From contig JAKMXF010000033.1 in assembly GCA_024704765.1 (NCBI GenBank), positions 496,001-560,000 of the forward strand: a DNA stretch of 64,000 nt, in the 5' to 3' direction. The position numbers and the translations under genes were made by a program. This stretch comes from Oopsacas minuta. Taxonomy: Eukaryota > Porifera > Hexactinellida > Lyssacinosida > Leucopsacidae. The notes below the pieces were generated by a model. It had not been told where the DNA came from, did not search any database, and saw nothing but the letters and a program-made list of their open reading frames with translations. Of the stretch, positions 25,967 through 36,374 are shown piece after piece (position 1 is the first letter of the stretch; every line of letters starts with the position of its first letter).

Positions 25967-26312
25967 TATAATTAATATCAAACCTAAAATATTTACAAAT
26001 TTGTAAAAATACTGTACAACTAACAAAACAGGATATAAATAGAAATATGATATATTGCCCGTCTCCATATATGCCTGTATATCAAAAATGCATATCCAAT
26101 CAATATATTTATATGATGAACATCTGATTTGATCGCTAATTGTGTATATCTGTAGAAACTTTTTATCGCTACGTAATGTAATGGCGAGTAGGACGTGATA
26201 TCACAAAGTCCTTCTAGCTCTTATACAATAGTACACCGAATTATAGTATTATTGCAATAGCAAGAGATACGTTTTGATTACGAATTAACACGAGTAATAC
26301 GTACAAACAAAA

Positions 26313-26450
26313 TACAGTCAACTCCAGTTATATCGAAGCTTAAGAGACCGCGATAATTACTTCGATATGACAGATGGAATACATGTTACTTTGATGGTTT
26401 GGGACCACATTGTACAATTTCAGATTTCGGTATAACGGGAGTGGACTGTA
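26313..26450. mobile_element. pogo-like MITE
   Basis: Starts tacagtcaactccagttata and ends ataacgggagtggactgta, with TA at both ends and the family interior (gaccgcgataattacttcga). It lies between the ASXL-like start codon and MRPL47. The rest of 25967-26688 shows no gene and should include the ASXL-like promoter. Confidence 0.9.
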
Positions 26451-26688
26451 GCTCTGATATGGGAGTATAAGGAATAATTCCTTGAGGTTATTTATTCAGA
26501 TTTATCACTAAGATACTAGTGAATAATTATAATGCAATATAACACGGGCCAAGAGGTCGTGATTTGGACACTAAGGTAGAGCTCTCAGAGAGATTTTCCA
26601 AGGCAAAGTGAATGAAAATAATATTGTTTTTAATAAGCTATACAAGATCATTCGAATACTTAAAGAATTATAACCTATACTCCTAACA

Positions 26689-27234
26689 TTAATTCATTTT
26701 GAAAAACTTCAATATTCGTTTCAATAAAGTTGGCTTTTCTTTAACATTTTCAGAAATAATAACTCTATCATCTTTATGTGTAGTCTCCTGTAAGTGTATA
26801 GCTCCTATAATACTCTCTTCTCTCTCTTTAATAATAGTTTTAATATGCTCCATAGCTAGTATAACGAACCTCTTACGATTACCACGTTTAATCATTTTAT
26901 CAAGCTGAAGAGCTTCGTATTGCATAGTTAATAGCATATTCTTCTCCTTAAGGAGTATATACCATAGTTTGTGTAGATCCTCACTGTTCTTAAGTCTGAG
27001 TTCATCCAGTCGCCAGCCCCTCCCGTACTCCAATCCGTCTCTAAATACGGTTAAATTAGAAGGGAAGAACTGCTTCAGGGCAGCTGGTGTCTCAGGATGG
27101 AAATCTAAAGTCTTGGGAAGCTTTTTAACTATTTTCTTACCATCAGTACTGTTATAACGTATTGTTAGATGTATACTATGCTTATTCGTATTAGATAGAG
27201 TAGATAGAAATCTAGCTGGTGTCTTACCATACAT
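26689..27234 (-). CDS. MRPL47: mitochondrial ribosomal protein L47 (uL29m)
   Basis: A single exon of 181 residues. The signature GRGWRLDELRLKNSEDLHKL followed by WYILLKEKNMLLT matches the MRP-L47 domain (GRxWxxxELRxKSxEDLHKLWYVLLKERNML). The N-terminus (SLSNTNKHSIHLTIRYNS) is basic and serine-rich without early acids, as expected for a mitochondrial targeting sequence. The protein belongs to the large mitoribosomal subunit near the tunnel exit (family knowledge). It is somewhat shorter than the human protein (about 250 residues). It lies between the ASXL-like gene and DNAI3 on the same strand, with MITEs in both flanks. Confidence 0.93.
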   Translation of the reverse strand: MYGKTPARFLSTLSNTNKHSIHLTIRYNSTDGKKIVKKLPKTLDFHPETPAALKQFFPSNLTVFRDGLEYGRGWRLDELRLKNSEDLHKLWYILLKEKNMLLTMQYEALQLDKMIKRGNRKRFVILAMEHIKTIIKEREESIIGAIHLQETTHKDDRVIISENVKEKPTLLKRILKFFKMN

Positions 27235-27328
27235 TATAGAATCTAAACCAATAAAATGACATGTAAAGCCAGATTGGAAATCTGTAAACTAGGATTTTAA
27301 AAATATGCAGGATTGCATATTTCATAAA

Positions 27329-27474
27329 CTAAAGTAACTTTCGTTATATCGAAGGGACCACGATAATTACTTCTATATAACCGGTGAATAGATGTTACTC
27401 TGACCGTTTGGGATCAAACTCGTGCAATTCCAGACTTTGATATATCCATATTTGATATAAGAAAGATTGACTGA
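27329..27474. mobile_element. pogo-like MITE, diverged
   Basis: Left end taaagtaactttcgttatat and right end gattgactga, with the usual interior (gaccacgataattacttcta). It occupies the short MRPL47-DNAI3 intergenic space (27235-27546), where nothing else was seen. Confidence 0.75.
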
Positions 27475-27546
27475 TAATAAAACAACATAGTGGTAACGCG
27501 AATTACACGATGGATATAATTGATATAAATAAGCCCATACAGTCAA

Positions 27547-30500
27547 TCAATCCTGATCCTCTTCAGGTATCAATCCCAGTTGCTTCAATAACTTGTGTTC
27601 TAAGGCTAAATACTCTTCATATAGTCTATCATTCTCTTCTGTAGCTCTGTCTGTTTGTTTTATATCAGATTTCTTAGTGAAGCTATCCGCATGAATTTTT
27701 TTCATTTCCTGCTCTCTAACAGCTTCCCTCTCTCTTCTGTAGGATAGAGCCTTCTCTGCTCGTTCCCAGTAACTCTCCATAAGAGAGGATTCATTAGAAG
27801 AAGGGTGTCTTAAACTCCATGGGATCTATTAAAGCAATAATTAGTATAGAAACGTATTAATTCGAATTAGTACAGTTAACTTCTGTTATATCGAAGCCTA
27901 AGGGACCGCGATAAATACTTCGGTATTACTGGTAAAATATATGTTACTTTGACAGTTTAGGACCATATTTGTACACGATATAAGCGGGTATATAAATCTG
28001 AATTAGAATTATCATCGCTACATACCTGCAATAAGTGTAAAGTTCCGCTAGAGTCCCCTATAGCCAGTAACATAACATCCTTAGTGAGAGAGAACGGTTC
28101 TAGAGTAGTGAGAGCACTACTAGACACGTTCTGCTTCATGACAGGCTCATGGGATCGATCCATTAAATCCCATACCTCCAGATATCCGTCAGTTCGTCCT
28201 ATGAAGAATACCCCAGGTCGGGAGGGGCACCAACAGCCTGATAGTCTACGGACATCAGAACATGATGACTCAAATATTGGCCCTTCTTGCAATCCTTCAG
28301 TCCATAGACAAAATTTCCAACCACCAACCGACAGTAATAGCTCACTGAAGAAAGGACATCTAATGGATGACATCATATAAAATAATACTGTATTTCTCAC
28401 TCATTTATCGATTCAGGCATTCAATTGATTGGCTGCTGGCTGATTCAGATAATTGAGTGAAATACAGAGTATAGTCAATTCCCGTTATATCAAACACGGA
28501 TATACCGAAATACCTGCTTATATCGAGGTCTGTAATTGTACAATATAGTCACAAACCGTCAAATTAACAAATATTCCATCAGTTATAGCGAAGTAATTAT
28601 CGCGGTCCCTTGAGGTTTGATAGAACAGGAGTTGACTGGTGTAAAATATAATATCCAAATATATGTATACCTGCTTAGTGAGGATACAATACCACTGTGT
28701 GCTGAGAAAGATACTTCAGGTCTCTGTGGTGTAAACCTACCTTCTCCATCCTTAATAGGTATCCAATCAGTACAAACAATCTCTCCATCTTCGGTGCCTA
28801 CATAGAACTTACTGCTCTTAGACTGAGTATCTGTAGATTCTCCTGATAACGATTTGGATTTGGTATCCTGACGATATAGTTTAGCTTTCCCTAAAATATA
28901 AAATAAATGTAAGATCCTACAGATCAGCGGTTCCCAACCATTTTCACCCATGACCTCCTATACCAATTTTAACACATTCTGTGGCCCCCCTGCTGTCGTC
29001 CGTGGACCACAAAGGGTTCCATGAACCCCAGGTTGGGAACCGCTGGTCCAATTGAGGCCTTACCTGACTGATGTCTGTCTTTAAAACTCATTCTAGTAGC
29101 CCCGAAATCTCCAGGATTATTCCCTCTAGGCAGGCTAACATATAAGAAAGGTTTCCATACAGTATCTAGGTGTATGAATGTAGCAGGTAGATCCAATGAT
29201 CTGTTCTTTAGAGCAGGATCAGGTTCACTGACACCCTCCTTACTGGAAGGGAGGGGACGAGTATCCCAGAAGTATACCATACCTGATAATAAGTAGTTAT
29301 AAACAGATAGACACAGACGAATAGAAATATTTTGTTCTACCCTAATAAGGGATTAGTATGGAGCGTTTCCAGAGATTTTAAAAAGCCACCAAAACCCATA
29401 TTCATTGCCCTGTTTTAACTGGAATGGTCTCCCTAAGCTTATTAGTTATTTAACCATGGACTGTGAATTTAGTATATTTATTTCATATACACGTCCCACC
29501 ATGCATAAACCAAGCGAGAAGTGTCTTAATATGACCTAGAACAACATCCAAGCAGAGAAGCCATCTCTATCCATGGTGAAATAACTGATAAACATATAGG
29601 CTATAACAATACAACTTACCATCCAGAGAAGAAGAAATAACCTGATAACATTGATGTGTTTGATTCTCCACAATCGACCCGAGGTTATCTCTCTCCCTTC
29701 CTATCTCTGTATGTGCAGGTACCCACTGTATGTCTGTAACCATATTCTTATGTCCGTGTTCAATAGAACTACGTGTACAATATCTGACAACAGGAGCTGA
29801 CTGTACCTTCTCCTCTGTATCGAATATAGCTTGAGCTGTAGCCATGTATCCCTGTGTCTCAGAACCAGATGAAGTGCCTCGGTTTGTCATCAATCTTTCC
29901 TCCCACTGACTAATATCCCATAGTACAATGTAGCCATTCATACAACCTGAATAGAATATATATTTGGTGTAATATATACTATCAACTCCTCTTAATAAAA
30001 CTAAAGAACAACACAATTCTGTCTAAAGCAAGTCAAACACTCTATGATTGAGCCAAACCCATCCAATGTACAAACTTCAAAATTTTCGGATCGTCTAGGC
30101 CTCCGTGAATCATGTTTATAGCAATGACAGGTAAATAGAATCCGATTTGGTCAAATTAATCTCATTTTAGTCTATATTTGCCTCATTTTTGTGCATGTAT
30201 AATGTACCTAGCTTATTATGATTCCAACTCAAGAGAAATTTCGTCTTAAAATGAAAGGCACGAAGTGCCAGCAGGACAGGTAACCCAAGTAATCTTGCTT
30301 ACTTGAATACATTAATTAAAACAGTATTTACCTCCTACAATAATATTGGGGTTAACAGGGTTAAATTGGAAGCACATAACATCATCAGGAGCTTCCAGCA
30401 TTAACATAGGATGTATTGGATCTACAAAACTCCAGATTAATACTCTAGACGGATTCATAGTAATATGATGTAGAGCATCTATTCTTCTATCGAACGATAA

Positions 30501-32971
30501 GCTATAAGCACAGGAAATAGCTAGCAATCCCTTCACGGTAGGATGCCAGTCTATACAAGTTATAGTCTTGTCTTTACTGTACTGGAGATCTGTAAATGAT
30601 TGGTACTCCTTCAGAGAGTTGTCTGTCTTAACGGAGAATAGGGCATCACCCTCCGCATTCAACTGTGAGTAATCGTCTATGAATATGTTTGCTATTAAGT
30701 TCTGTTGTAGTGATAGCTATATAGAGATTGTACGATATGTTACATGATATAATTAATAGTGTTAACACTAACCTCTATATTATCTATGTATAGTAGTAAG
30801 AACTGAGCTATCAGAGAGGATTCTGTGTCAGATAGTACTTCTCTAGCTGAGTACTGTACTGTAGCATTCTTGGGGGAAGGCCAACTATTAAGAGAGAGAG
30901 TAGAGAATAACACAAAATAGTTGCATTACTGTAGATATCTAAATATTTTTGTATTATCACGTACTCAGTCTGTGAATGTGTCTCTTCTATATCCGGTATA
31001 GCCTGTACGCCTCTCTCCAGCTGTAGAGTGTTGAGGGAAAATACAGGCTCCTCAGAAGACTGACATTCTGCATATAACTCTTTATGATCGATACAGGAGC
31101 GATCAGAGAACATAAAAGGTTGATTGAATTTATTTCTCTTCTTCCAGATTCTCTGACGCATACGGGGACGAGTGGGCACAACTCTCCACCTTTCTATCTC
31201 ATTCTCACTGCCCTGAGATACCCACGGGCCTCTAGGAGGAGGAGTAACAGATGGATCTATATGTTCTACTTCAACTGCTTCCTCTCCCTCTTCTCCTAAA
31301 GCTATAAACAAATAATTATTACATAAACTACCATGGATAAGAACTACAGAAACGGGGAACTTCTGGAAACGGAGTGAAAATAAATAGAACGAATTCCTAG
31401 TACCTTACAAATGAACCTCCACAAATGGGGAAACAGGGTAGCATTTTCGGCGTCCCTGGTACCCCGTTTACACCGTACAATATACTTACCCTCCTCTGAA
31501 CCAGCTACTACCTCCTCCACTGGTGGAGCTAGTATACTCTCCATAGCACTGACAGTGAGACATATAACAAAGTTCTGTCCAAATTTAAAATCAATATCAT
31601 AGACTAGCAACAGATCATTTGATACATAATGTTCTATCTGTTTCTTGAGAGGCTGGAAATCTGAAACAGCTGCTCGGTTAAATATATCCTCTAGAATAGT
31701 CTTCTTGCTGATTAGCTTGTCAGGATGATCTTCTGTGACATCAACATCTGCTTCTAGCTAAAGAAGAAATTAAATATATTTCCCTCAAATTAATACAGTC
31801 AACTCCCGTACTATCGGAGCTCAAGGGACCGCAATAATTCGATATAACCTATGATTGTTAGTTTGATGGTTTGGGACCATATTTGTACAATTTAACGCTT
31901 CGATATAAGCTGATACGCATTAGGATATATCCGTGTTTGATATAACGAGAGTTGACTGTAATTGTTTAATGAGTATTCCTGAATAGTAAACATAACAAAG
32001 AATAGAACAATATACTTGTATAGAGAGATCAGATCTGTACTTCAACTAGAAAAGACTTACTCATCCTACCAGAGAATTCCTCCATATAGTTGCTAGTCAT
32101 GGCCTGAGTAACCTCTCTGATGCTGAGGGTAGGTAATGCTCCCTGACACATAGCTTGTTTACCCGGGTTACAGCCATATCTGGTGGTGTTTTGTATACGA
32201 ATCTGAGGGTCCATTCGGGGCCGAGTGTATGAGTATCGTGACGTAGATATCCCCTCTCCGTATACACCGTAGTTATTAGCTTTCTGGGCGAATCTGTACT
32301 CACTGGATCCTAAGTTACCAACCCCGTGAGCTGAGAGGAAGGAAGGGACCGAACCATTCTCAGTGAAATCCCGCTCATAAGTGGACGCTAAACTATTTGG
32401 CGCAGGACGTGTATCCATGGTTATAGTGGGTAGCTGTTTCATAGGAGAAGTAGGTTGCATTGCGAATTTGTTAGGAAGTCTCCAGTTCGTTAACCCTAAG
32501 GAGGGGTGAGGAGTATTTCGCGAGGCGTGTACTTCACTTCTGTAACGATTCTGATTAACATTCTTATTATGGAAGTTCTGTGAGTAATGTGTAGAGTAGT
32601 ATGTATTATCAAGGACAGGCATTTTAGGAAAATCCATTTATTGTGAATATTACAAAAGTATATACAAATTTGTTAAAATAAGAATGAGACAAGCATTTAT
32701 ACTTGTGGGATAGTGACTAATGAGGAGTGTGATTAGAGTGGTCAAGTCAACCAATGAGATTATGGTGCATAACTATTAGTATTACCTTGAAAAGTTTTTG
32801 TGTGACAGATGATAAGAAGATTGGTTGAGAGCCTGGAGGTAGCTCTTCAGGGAGTATGATCTGTCTTCTTGCTGGCTCCTCTGGGACTACAGGTTCCTCA
32901 GAGGGTGGACCTACATCAGCATCCTCTGTCGGAGGAGGAACATCTACTGGAGGAGCTGTGTCTTCAGACAT
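27547..32971 (-). CDS. DNAI3: axonemal dynein intermediate chain 3 (WDR63)
   Basis: Ten exons: 32786-32971, 31490-31757, 30965-31301, 30773-30884, 30332-30716, 29620-29946, 29064-29282, 28671-28890, 28026-28359 and 27547-27825, splicing to 888 residues with every junction in phase. Close match to human WDR63 along its length: LKEYQSFTDLQ, IDWHPTVKGLLAIS, WSFVDPIHPMLMLEAPDDV, NGYIVLWDIS, IEHGHKNMVTDIQW, KFYVGTEDGEIV, GVFFIGRTDGYLEVWDL and C-terminal YLALEHKLLKQLGLIP. WD40 repeats fill roughly residues 290-790, and a charged coiled-coil-like tail follows (RREREAVREQEMKKI). It is a component of inner-arm axonemal dynein in motile cilia. Four introns contain MITE or hAT-like insertions, and intron 1 contains a nested gene. 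Confidence 0.95.
27871..27990. mobile_element. pogo-like MITE, 3' truncated
   Basis: Starts tacagttaacttctgttata with family interior (gggaccgcgataaatacttc, gtttaggaccatatttgtac). The right end is abbreviated (cgatataagcgggtatata). It lies in the last DNAI3 intron. Confidence 0.75.
28470..28639. mobile_element. pogo-like MITE, inverted copy
   Basis: Left end tatagtcaattcccgttata and right end aacaggagttgactgg. The interior is reversed (gtaattatcgcggtcccttg). It lies in the DNAI3 intron between the exons at 28671-28890 and 28026-28359. Confidence 0.85.
28925..29045. mobile_element. hAT-like MITE
   Basis: Near-perfect terminal inverted repeats CAGCGGTTCCCAACC / GGTTGGGAACCGCTG, the canonical hAT (Charlie-type) terminus. 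The interior has attttaacacattctg. The flanking 8-bp target sites are no longer identical. It makes up most of a 173-bp DNAI3 intron. Confidence 0.88.
31793..31960. mobile_element. pogo-like MITE, long copy
   Basis: Starts tacagtcaactcccgtacta and ends ataacgagagttgactgta, with flanking TA. It carries both interior blocks. It lies in DNAI3 intron 1, between the nested gene and exon 2. Confidence 0.9.
32029..32637 (-). CDS. nested intronless gene, unknown, possibly ciliary
   Basis: A continuous 202-residue frame from ATG at 32637 to a stop at 32029, lying wholly inside DNAI3 intron 1 on the same strand. It does not belong to the DNAI3 reading frame: DNAI3 exons 1 and 2 join in phase 0 around it, and the one good donor inside it (phase 1) would hit a stop if spliced to DNAI3 exon 2. 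The protein is rich in Tyr, Asn, Pro, Arg and Ser with short aromatic motifs (YYSTHYSQNF, STYERDFTEN, STSRYSYTRPR, TTRYGCNPGKQ) and no membrane segment. That style recalls microtubule-inner and sperm-flagellar proteins, but no named family was recognised. Function is unassigned; a ciliary role is inference from style and host gene. Confidence 0.65.
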   Translation of the reverse strand: MDFPKMPVLDNTYYSTHYSQNFHNKNVNQNRYRSEVHASRNTPHPSLGLTNWRLPNKFAMQPTSPMKQLPTITMDTRPAPNSLASTYERDFTENGSVPSFLSAHGVGNLGSSEYRFAQKANNYGVYGEGISTSRYSYTRPRMDPQIRIQNTTRYGCNPGKQAMCQGALPTLSIREVTQAMTSNYMEEFSGRMSKSFLVEVQI

Positions 32972-33124
32972 AATATTACGAATTCAAAAGACTTTGTATA
33001 CCAGTGCTAGAAATAATAATGACATCAAAAGTTACTTAATTAAAATTAATTTACTGTTGAGAAAAAAAATACAACTTGGTTTGTGAAATTAGGAATATTC
33101 CTACTTTTCGGGGAATATTTATAT

Positions 33125-33205
33125 TTCATCAGTTTTATCGAATTACGCGTATATCAAAGTAATTTTCACGGTTCCTTCAGCTTTGACATAACGGGAGTTA
33201 ACTAA
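33125..33205. mobile_element. pogo-like MITE, short relic
   Basis: Retains tcagttttatcgaattacgc at the left, reversed interior (gtaattttcacggttccttc) and right end ataacgggagttaacta. It lies in the 332-bp space between METTL7-type and DNAI3 genes (32972-33304), which otherwise should hold the DNAI3 promoter. Confidence 0.7.
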
Positions 33206-33304
33206 TAACCAATTGATTTTGATCAAAACTGGAAAGTAACAAATTTCGTATATAATAAATAAATAAAAACGTAAATCGAGCAAATAATGCCTGAGAAATC
33301 AATG

Positions 33305-34033
33305 TTAATAAACTAGCGGTTTGTTGCCGACAAATGAATAGAACTTTACCATCCATAACATCAAAATTTTGTAACAAGTTAGATATTCCTCCTTCACATT
33401 ATTAAACTTATATTTCTTGAGAGTAGAAGCATGCAATCTCCTCAAGTTACAGCCTCCCCCGTAATATAGATGGACAGGTAGAAATAGAATTTGAATTATG
33501 TTTAGAATCAAATTATTTTGCTGTTTGATGTGTTCAAATAATGCTAGAGTTCCTCCAAGCTTTAGCACAGAGTATAATCCATCTATTACTACCTCTGAAT
33601 TGTCAACAGAACAAAGCACGAATATTCCTGTTATGGTATCAAATTCTAGCTTGGGATTCTTCTTAGCAAATTGCTCAAATGTTCCACTGAACAATTCTAC
33701 GGGCAGATTGTACTGTTTAGCTCTCTGTAATAATTTGGTGTGTAAATGCACGTTTGGCTCCACACAAGTTATATGGTTAATATTCTTCTTATACAAACTG
33801 TAATATTTGAGATTTATCCCATCCCCTGTCCCGATATCTAATACATTTCCTTTTAAATTCACTTGCTTTAACCAATTCACTTTCATTGCCCGTGTAGCCC
33901 AGTCGACAAATACAGATAATCTAAGGTAGCCCCAGACCAAAGCAAACCATTTCTCCCTCCAATTCCTGCTCACAGCAAACAGCAAGCCTACCGAGAGGAT
34001 TAATGCAATTATTGCAATAGAAATACCTCTCAA
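33305..34033 (-). CDS. METTL7/TMT1-type membrane-anchored methyltransferase
   Basis: A single exon of 242 residues. Residues 1-20 form a hydrophobic anchor (ISIAIIALILSVGLLFAV), as in METTL7A/B, which sit in the ER and lipid-droplet membrane. The SAM-binding motif I is NVLDIGTGDGINLKYY, followed by the acidic CVEPN strand. The late YYGGGCNLRRLHASTLKKYKF corresponds to the GDGCNLTRE region conserved in METTL7 proteins. Length equals the human proteins (about 244). Vertebrate members methylate small thiols (family knowledge); the substrate here is unknown. It is head to head with glutathione synthetase across 393 bp. Confidence 0.9.
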   Translation of the reverse strand: MRGISIAIIALILSVGLLFAVSRNWREKWFALVWGYLRLSVFVDWATRAMKVNWLKQVNLKGNVLDIGTGDGINLKYYSLYKKNINHITCVEPNVHLHTKLLQRAKQYNLPVELFSGTFEQFAKKNPKLEFDTITGIFVLCSVDNSEVVIDGLYSVLKLGGTLALFEHIKQQNNLILNIIQILFLPVHLYYGGGCNLRRLHASTLKKYKFNNVKEEYLTCYKILMLWMVKFYSFVGNKPLVY

Positions 34034-34426
34034 TAAATCCAGTTTATTTCACAAATAATAAAGGTAAGCTGGATTTCTAAATTCTAAATTTAAACTGTTG
34101 ACGAAGCTAATATTGAGCATATTAAATGTAATATAATATCTGATAATTCTGAGAAAAGATTGATACAAGAATATTCTAGTATGAGATAAGATTAATACAA
34201 GAATATTCTAGTATGAGATAAGATTAATACAAGAATATTCTAGTATCATTTGTATACTAAAAATAATCTAATATATCATTGATATAATACAATGTGAGTC
34301 ATTCAACAATTTGCAAACTTATTTGACGGAGATACACCTAAATATACGAAGTAATTAACTGTAAGACAGTCAATTCAAAACGCATAAATAATGAAACTAT
34401 CCTAGGTATGGCATTATATATAGAAA
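34034..34426. promoter_or_regulatory. shared promoter region, METTL7-type and GSS genes
   Basis: A 393-bp AT-rich gap between two divergent start codons, so both promoters must lie here. No TATA box or named motif could be assigned with confidence. The 32-bp tandem repeat at 34157-34246 occupies its centre. Bidirectional control is inference from spacing only. Confidence 0.45.
34157..34246. repeat. 32-bp tandem repeat, 2.8 copies
   Basis: The unit begins AGATTAATACAAGAATATTC; the first copy has one substitution and the third is cut short. It lies between divergent promoters, so copy number could matter for spacing. Confidence 0.95.
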
Positions 34427-35908
34427 ATGGCTGACTGGAATATCTTCAATCTACAACAGATAGAAGCTACAAAATTTAAAGATTTTGTGAAACTTTCTCG
34501 CTTCTATGCGAGCAGTCCAGTTGGATTAATGATGTATAGGACAGCTGTAGACACAAGTACGAAGTTCTCATCTCAACCTCTTCCCTTCACTCTGCTCCCT
34601 TCTCCCTTCCCTAAGGGACAGTTCCAAGAAGCACTAGATCTACAAACTCATTTCAATACCCTGATACATGAATGTACTCTAGATCATGAGTTCTTGCTAG
34701 AAGCATTGGAAGAGCCAGCGCAGACAGACCTATTTATATCTAAGCTGTTACATCTCTTGAAGGAGTGTAAACCTTACACAAGCAAGAAACGCGTATTCCT
34801 AAATATGATCCGTAACGATTACATGCTACATCCCTCAACAACTCCTGAACAGATTAAATTTGATTTGAAACAAGTAGAAATCAATACTATTGCAGCCGGA
34901 TTTGTTAACATAGGGCCACGAGCCAATGCACTACACAAATTCACCCTCAACTACTATCAAGAGCTAACACACAGCAGGGATAATATCGTTCTACCGGAGA
35001 ATAAGGCCGATGAGTTGTCAGCACTCGCAATGGCTACAGCTTATAACAAATACTGCGAGGTTTATAACGCTGCGAAATCTAACACAATAATCTTATTCAT
35101 TGTAGTGTCTGAAGAGAAGGAGTATAATGTATTTGATCAGAGACCTATAGAAGTGCGATTATTCGAGGAACACAGGATACGAGTTAGGAGGCTAACCTTA
35201 CAATCTCTTATAGATAAAGTGACTATAGGAGATAAACAAGAGCTGAGAGTTGATGGAGAAGAGATAGCAGTAGCTTACTTTAGATCAGGTTATAATGAAA
35301 AGTTCTATCCGACAGAGAAGGAATGGAAAGTGAGAACAATCATAGAGCAATCTAATACAGTTTGTGTACCGAGTATTGCTGCACATTTAGCTACATTCAA
35401 GTCTATTCAGCAGAAGTTATGTGAGGCTGGGGCTGTAGAGAAGTATATAAAAGATCCTAACATAGTGAAACGCATAAGAGATACTTTTGCAGAGCAGATC
35501 GCATTAGACGGATCCAAGAAAGCTCAAGATACTATCGCTCTAGTACGAAAAAACCCAAAGTTATACGTCCTGAAGCCTAACAAGGAAGGAGGTGGTAACA
35601 ACTATTTTGATGACGATATTCTCCCGGTAATAAAAGCAATAGAGAATACAGATGAAATGAAGAATCATATTCTTATGCAGAGACTGAACCCTCCTGATCT
35701 ACAAATGTGTCTAGTTAACCCGAATAAAGAAGCGTATCTAACTAAGGGTAACAGTGAGCTGGGAATATTCGGGTATTATGTGAAGGTAGATGATAAAGTA
35801 GAGATGAACGTAGAAGGAGGACATGTACTAAGGAGTAAGGACCAGAAAGATAATGAATGTGGAATTAGCACAGGTATTGGGTATGTAGACAGTCCATACT
35901 TGGTTTAA
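34427..35908 (+). CDS. GSS: glutathione synthetase
   Basis: An intronless 493-residue frame starting at an ATG in good context (gaaaATGG). It matches eukaryotic glutathione synthetase throughout: NTIAAGFVNIGPRANALHK, VEVRLFEE-type region (IEVRLFEEHRIRVRR), the glycine-rich ATP-binding KPNKEGGGNNYFDDDI, ILMQRLNPP, and a C-terminal ECGISTGIGYVDSPYLV matching the family's final GVGVLDNPYxV. It catalyses ATP-dependent ligation of glycine to gamma-glutamylcysteine in the cytosol. Human GSS is 474 residues, so the gene looks complete. Being intronless in an intron-rich neighbourhood, it could be an old retrocopy, but the frame is intact. Confidence 0.96.
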   Translation: MADWNIFNLQQIEATKFKDFVKLSRFYASSPVGLMMYRTAVDTSTKFSSQPLPFTLLPSPFPKGQFQEALDLQTHFNTLIHECTLDHEFLLEALEEPAQTDLFISKLLHLLKECKPYTSKKRVFLNMIRNDYMLHPSTTPEQIKFDLKQVEINTIAAGFVNIGPRANALHKFTLNYYQELTHSRDNIVLPENKADELSALAMATAYNKYCEVYNAAKSNTIILFIVVSEEKEYNVFDQRPIEVRLFEEHRIRVRRLTLQSLIDKVTIGDKQELRVDGEEIAVAYFRSGYNEKFYPTEKEWKVRTIIEQSNTVCVPSIAAHLATFKSIQQKLCEAGAVEKYIKDPNIVKRIRDTFAEQIALDGSKKAQDTIALVRKNPKLYVLKPNKEGGGNNYFDDDILPVIKAIENTDEMKNHILMQRLNPPDLQMCLVNPNKEAYLTKGNSELGIFGYYVKVDDKVEMNVEGGHVLRSKDQKDNECGISTGIGYVDSPYLV

Positions 35909-36374
35909 ATCAAATGTACAAGATCAAGCATATATATCAAATACCTTGTAATTGGAATGAAAGTCAGTTTTCATTATTACTCCATTGTTATTGTTATAAC
36001 CATTATTATAGTAAATTTCAGTTACGTATGCAATAATAAAGCTTGATTTCTGTATACTTAGTCGTAGAGCAGCTGTTAGGGTACATGGACCTCTTGGGGG
36101 TCACGAACGACAGGAAGAGGCCCACAGGAACTCAAAATTTGTATTGCAGCCTATGGAAGGGATTTACAGAATGTGTTAACATTGGTATTTAGGTCCATGA
36201 GCGCGGACCACAAGTAAATGAAGTTGGGAATCAGAGTATTCAATATACGAGTAGCAGGGTCTAAGTCCATATAAAGTTAATAAATACATTAACTTAGTGA
36301 AGGAATATAAGAATTACATATAAATAACATAATGAAGTAAATACATAAAAAATTCGTCCCAAATACCCTATAAC
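35909..36374. other. GSS 3' flank, convergent with the 1,124-residue gene
   Basis: A short convergent intergenic stretch. Apart from the degraded hAT-like sequence at 36066-36230, no feature was recognised. 'gcaataataaagc' near 36030-36042 could supply a polyadenylation signal for GSS. Confidence 0.45.
36066..36230. mobile_element. degraded hAT-like fragment
   Basis: Shares 'aatgtgttaacattggtatt', 'ggtccatg' and 'gttgggaatc' with the hAT-like elements at 22223, 28925 and 40825. Its ends are decayed. Confidence 0.5.

Noticed and set aside
28969-29063. Extension of the DNAI3 exon at 29064 into its downstream sequence
   Set aside because: The open frame there reads through the hAT-like MITE; splicing at 29064 restores the WDR63 match in the next exon.
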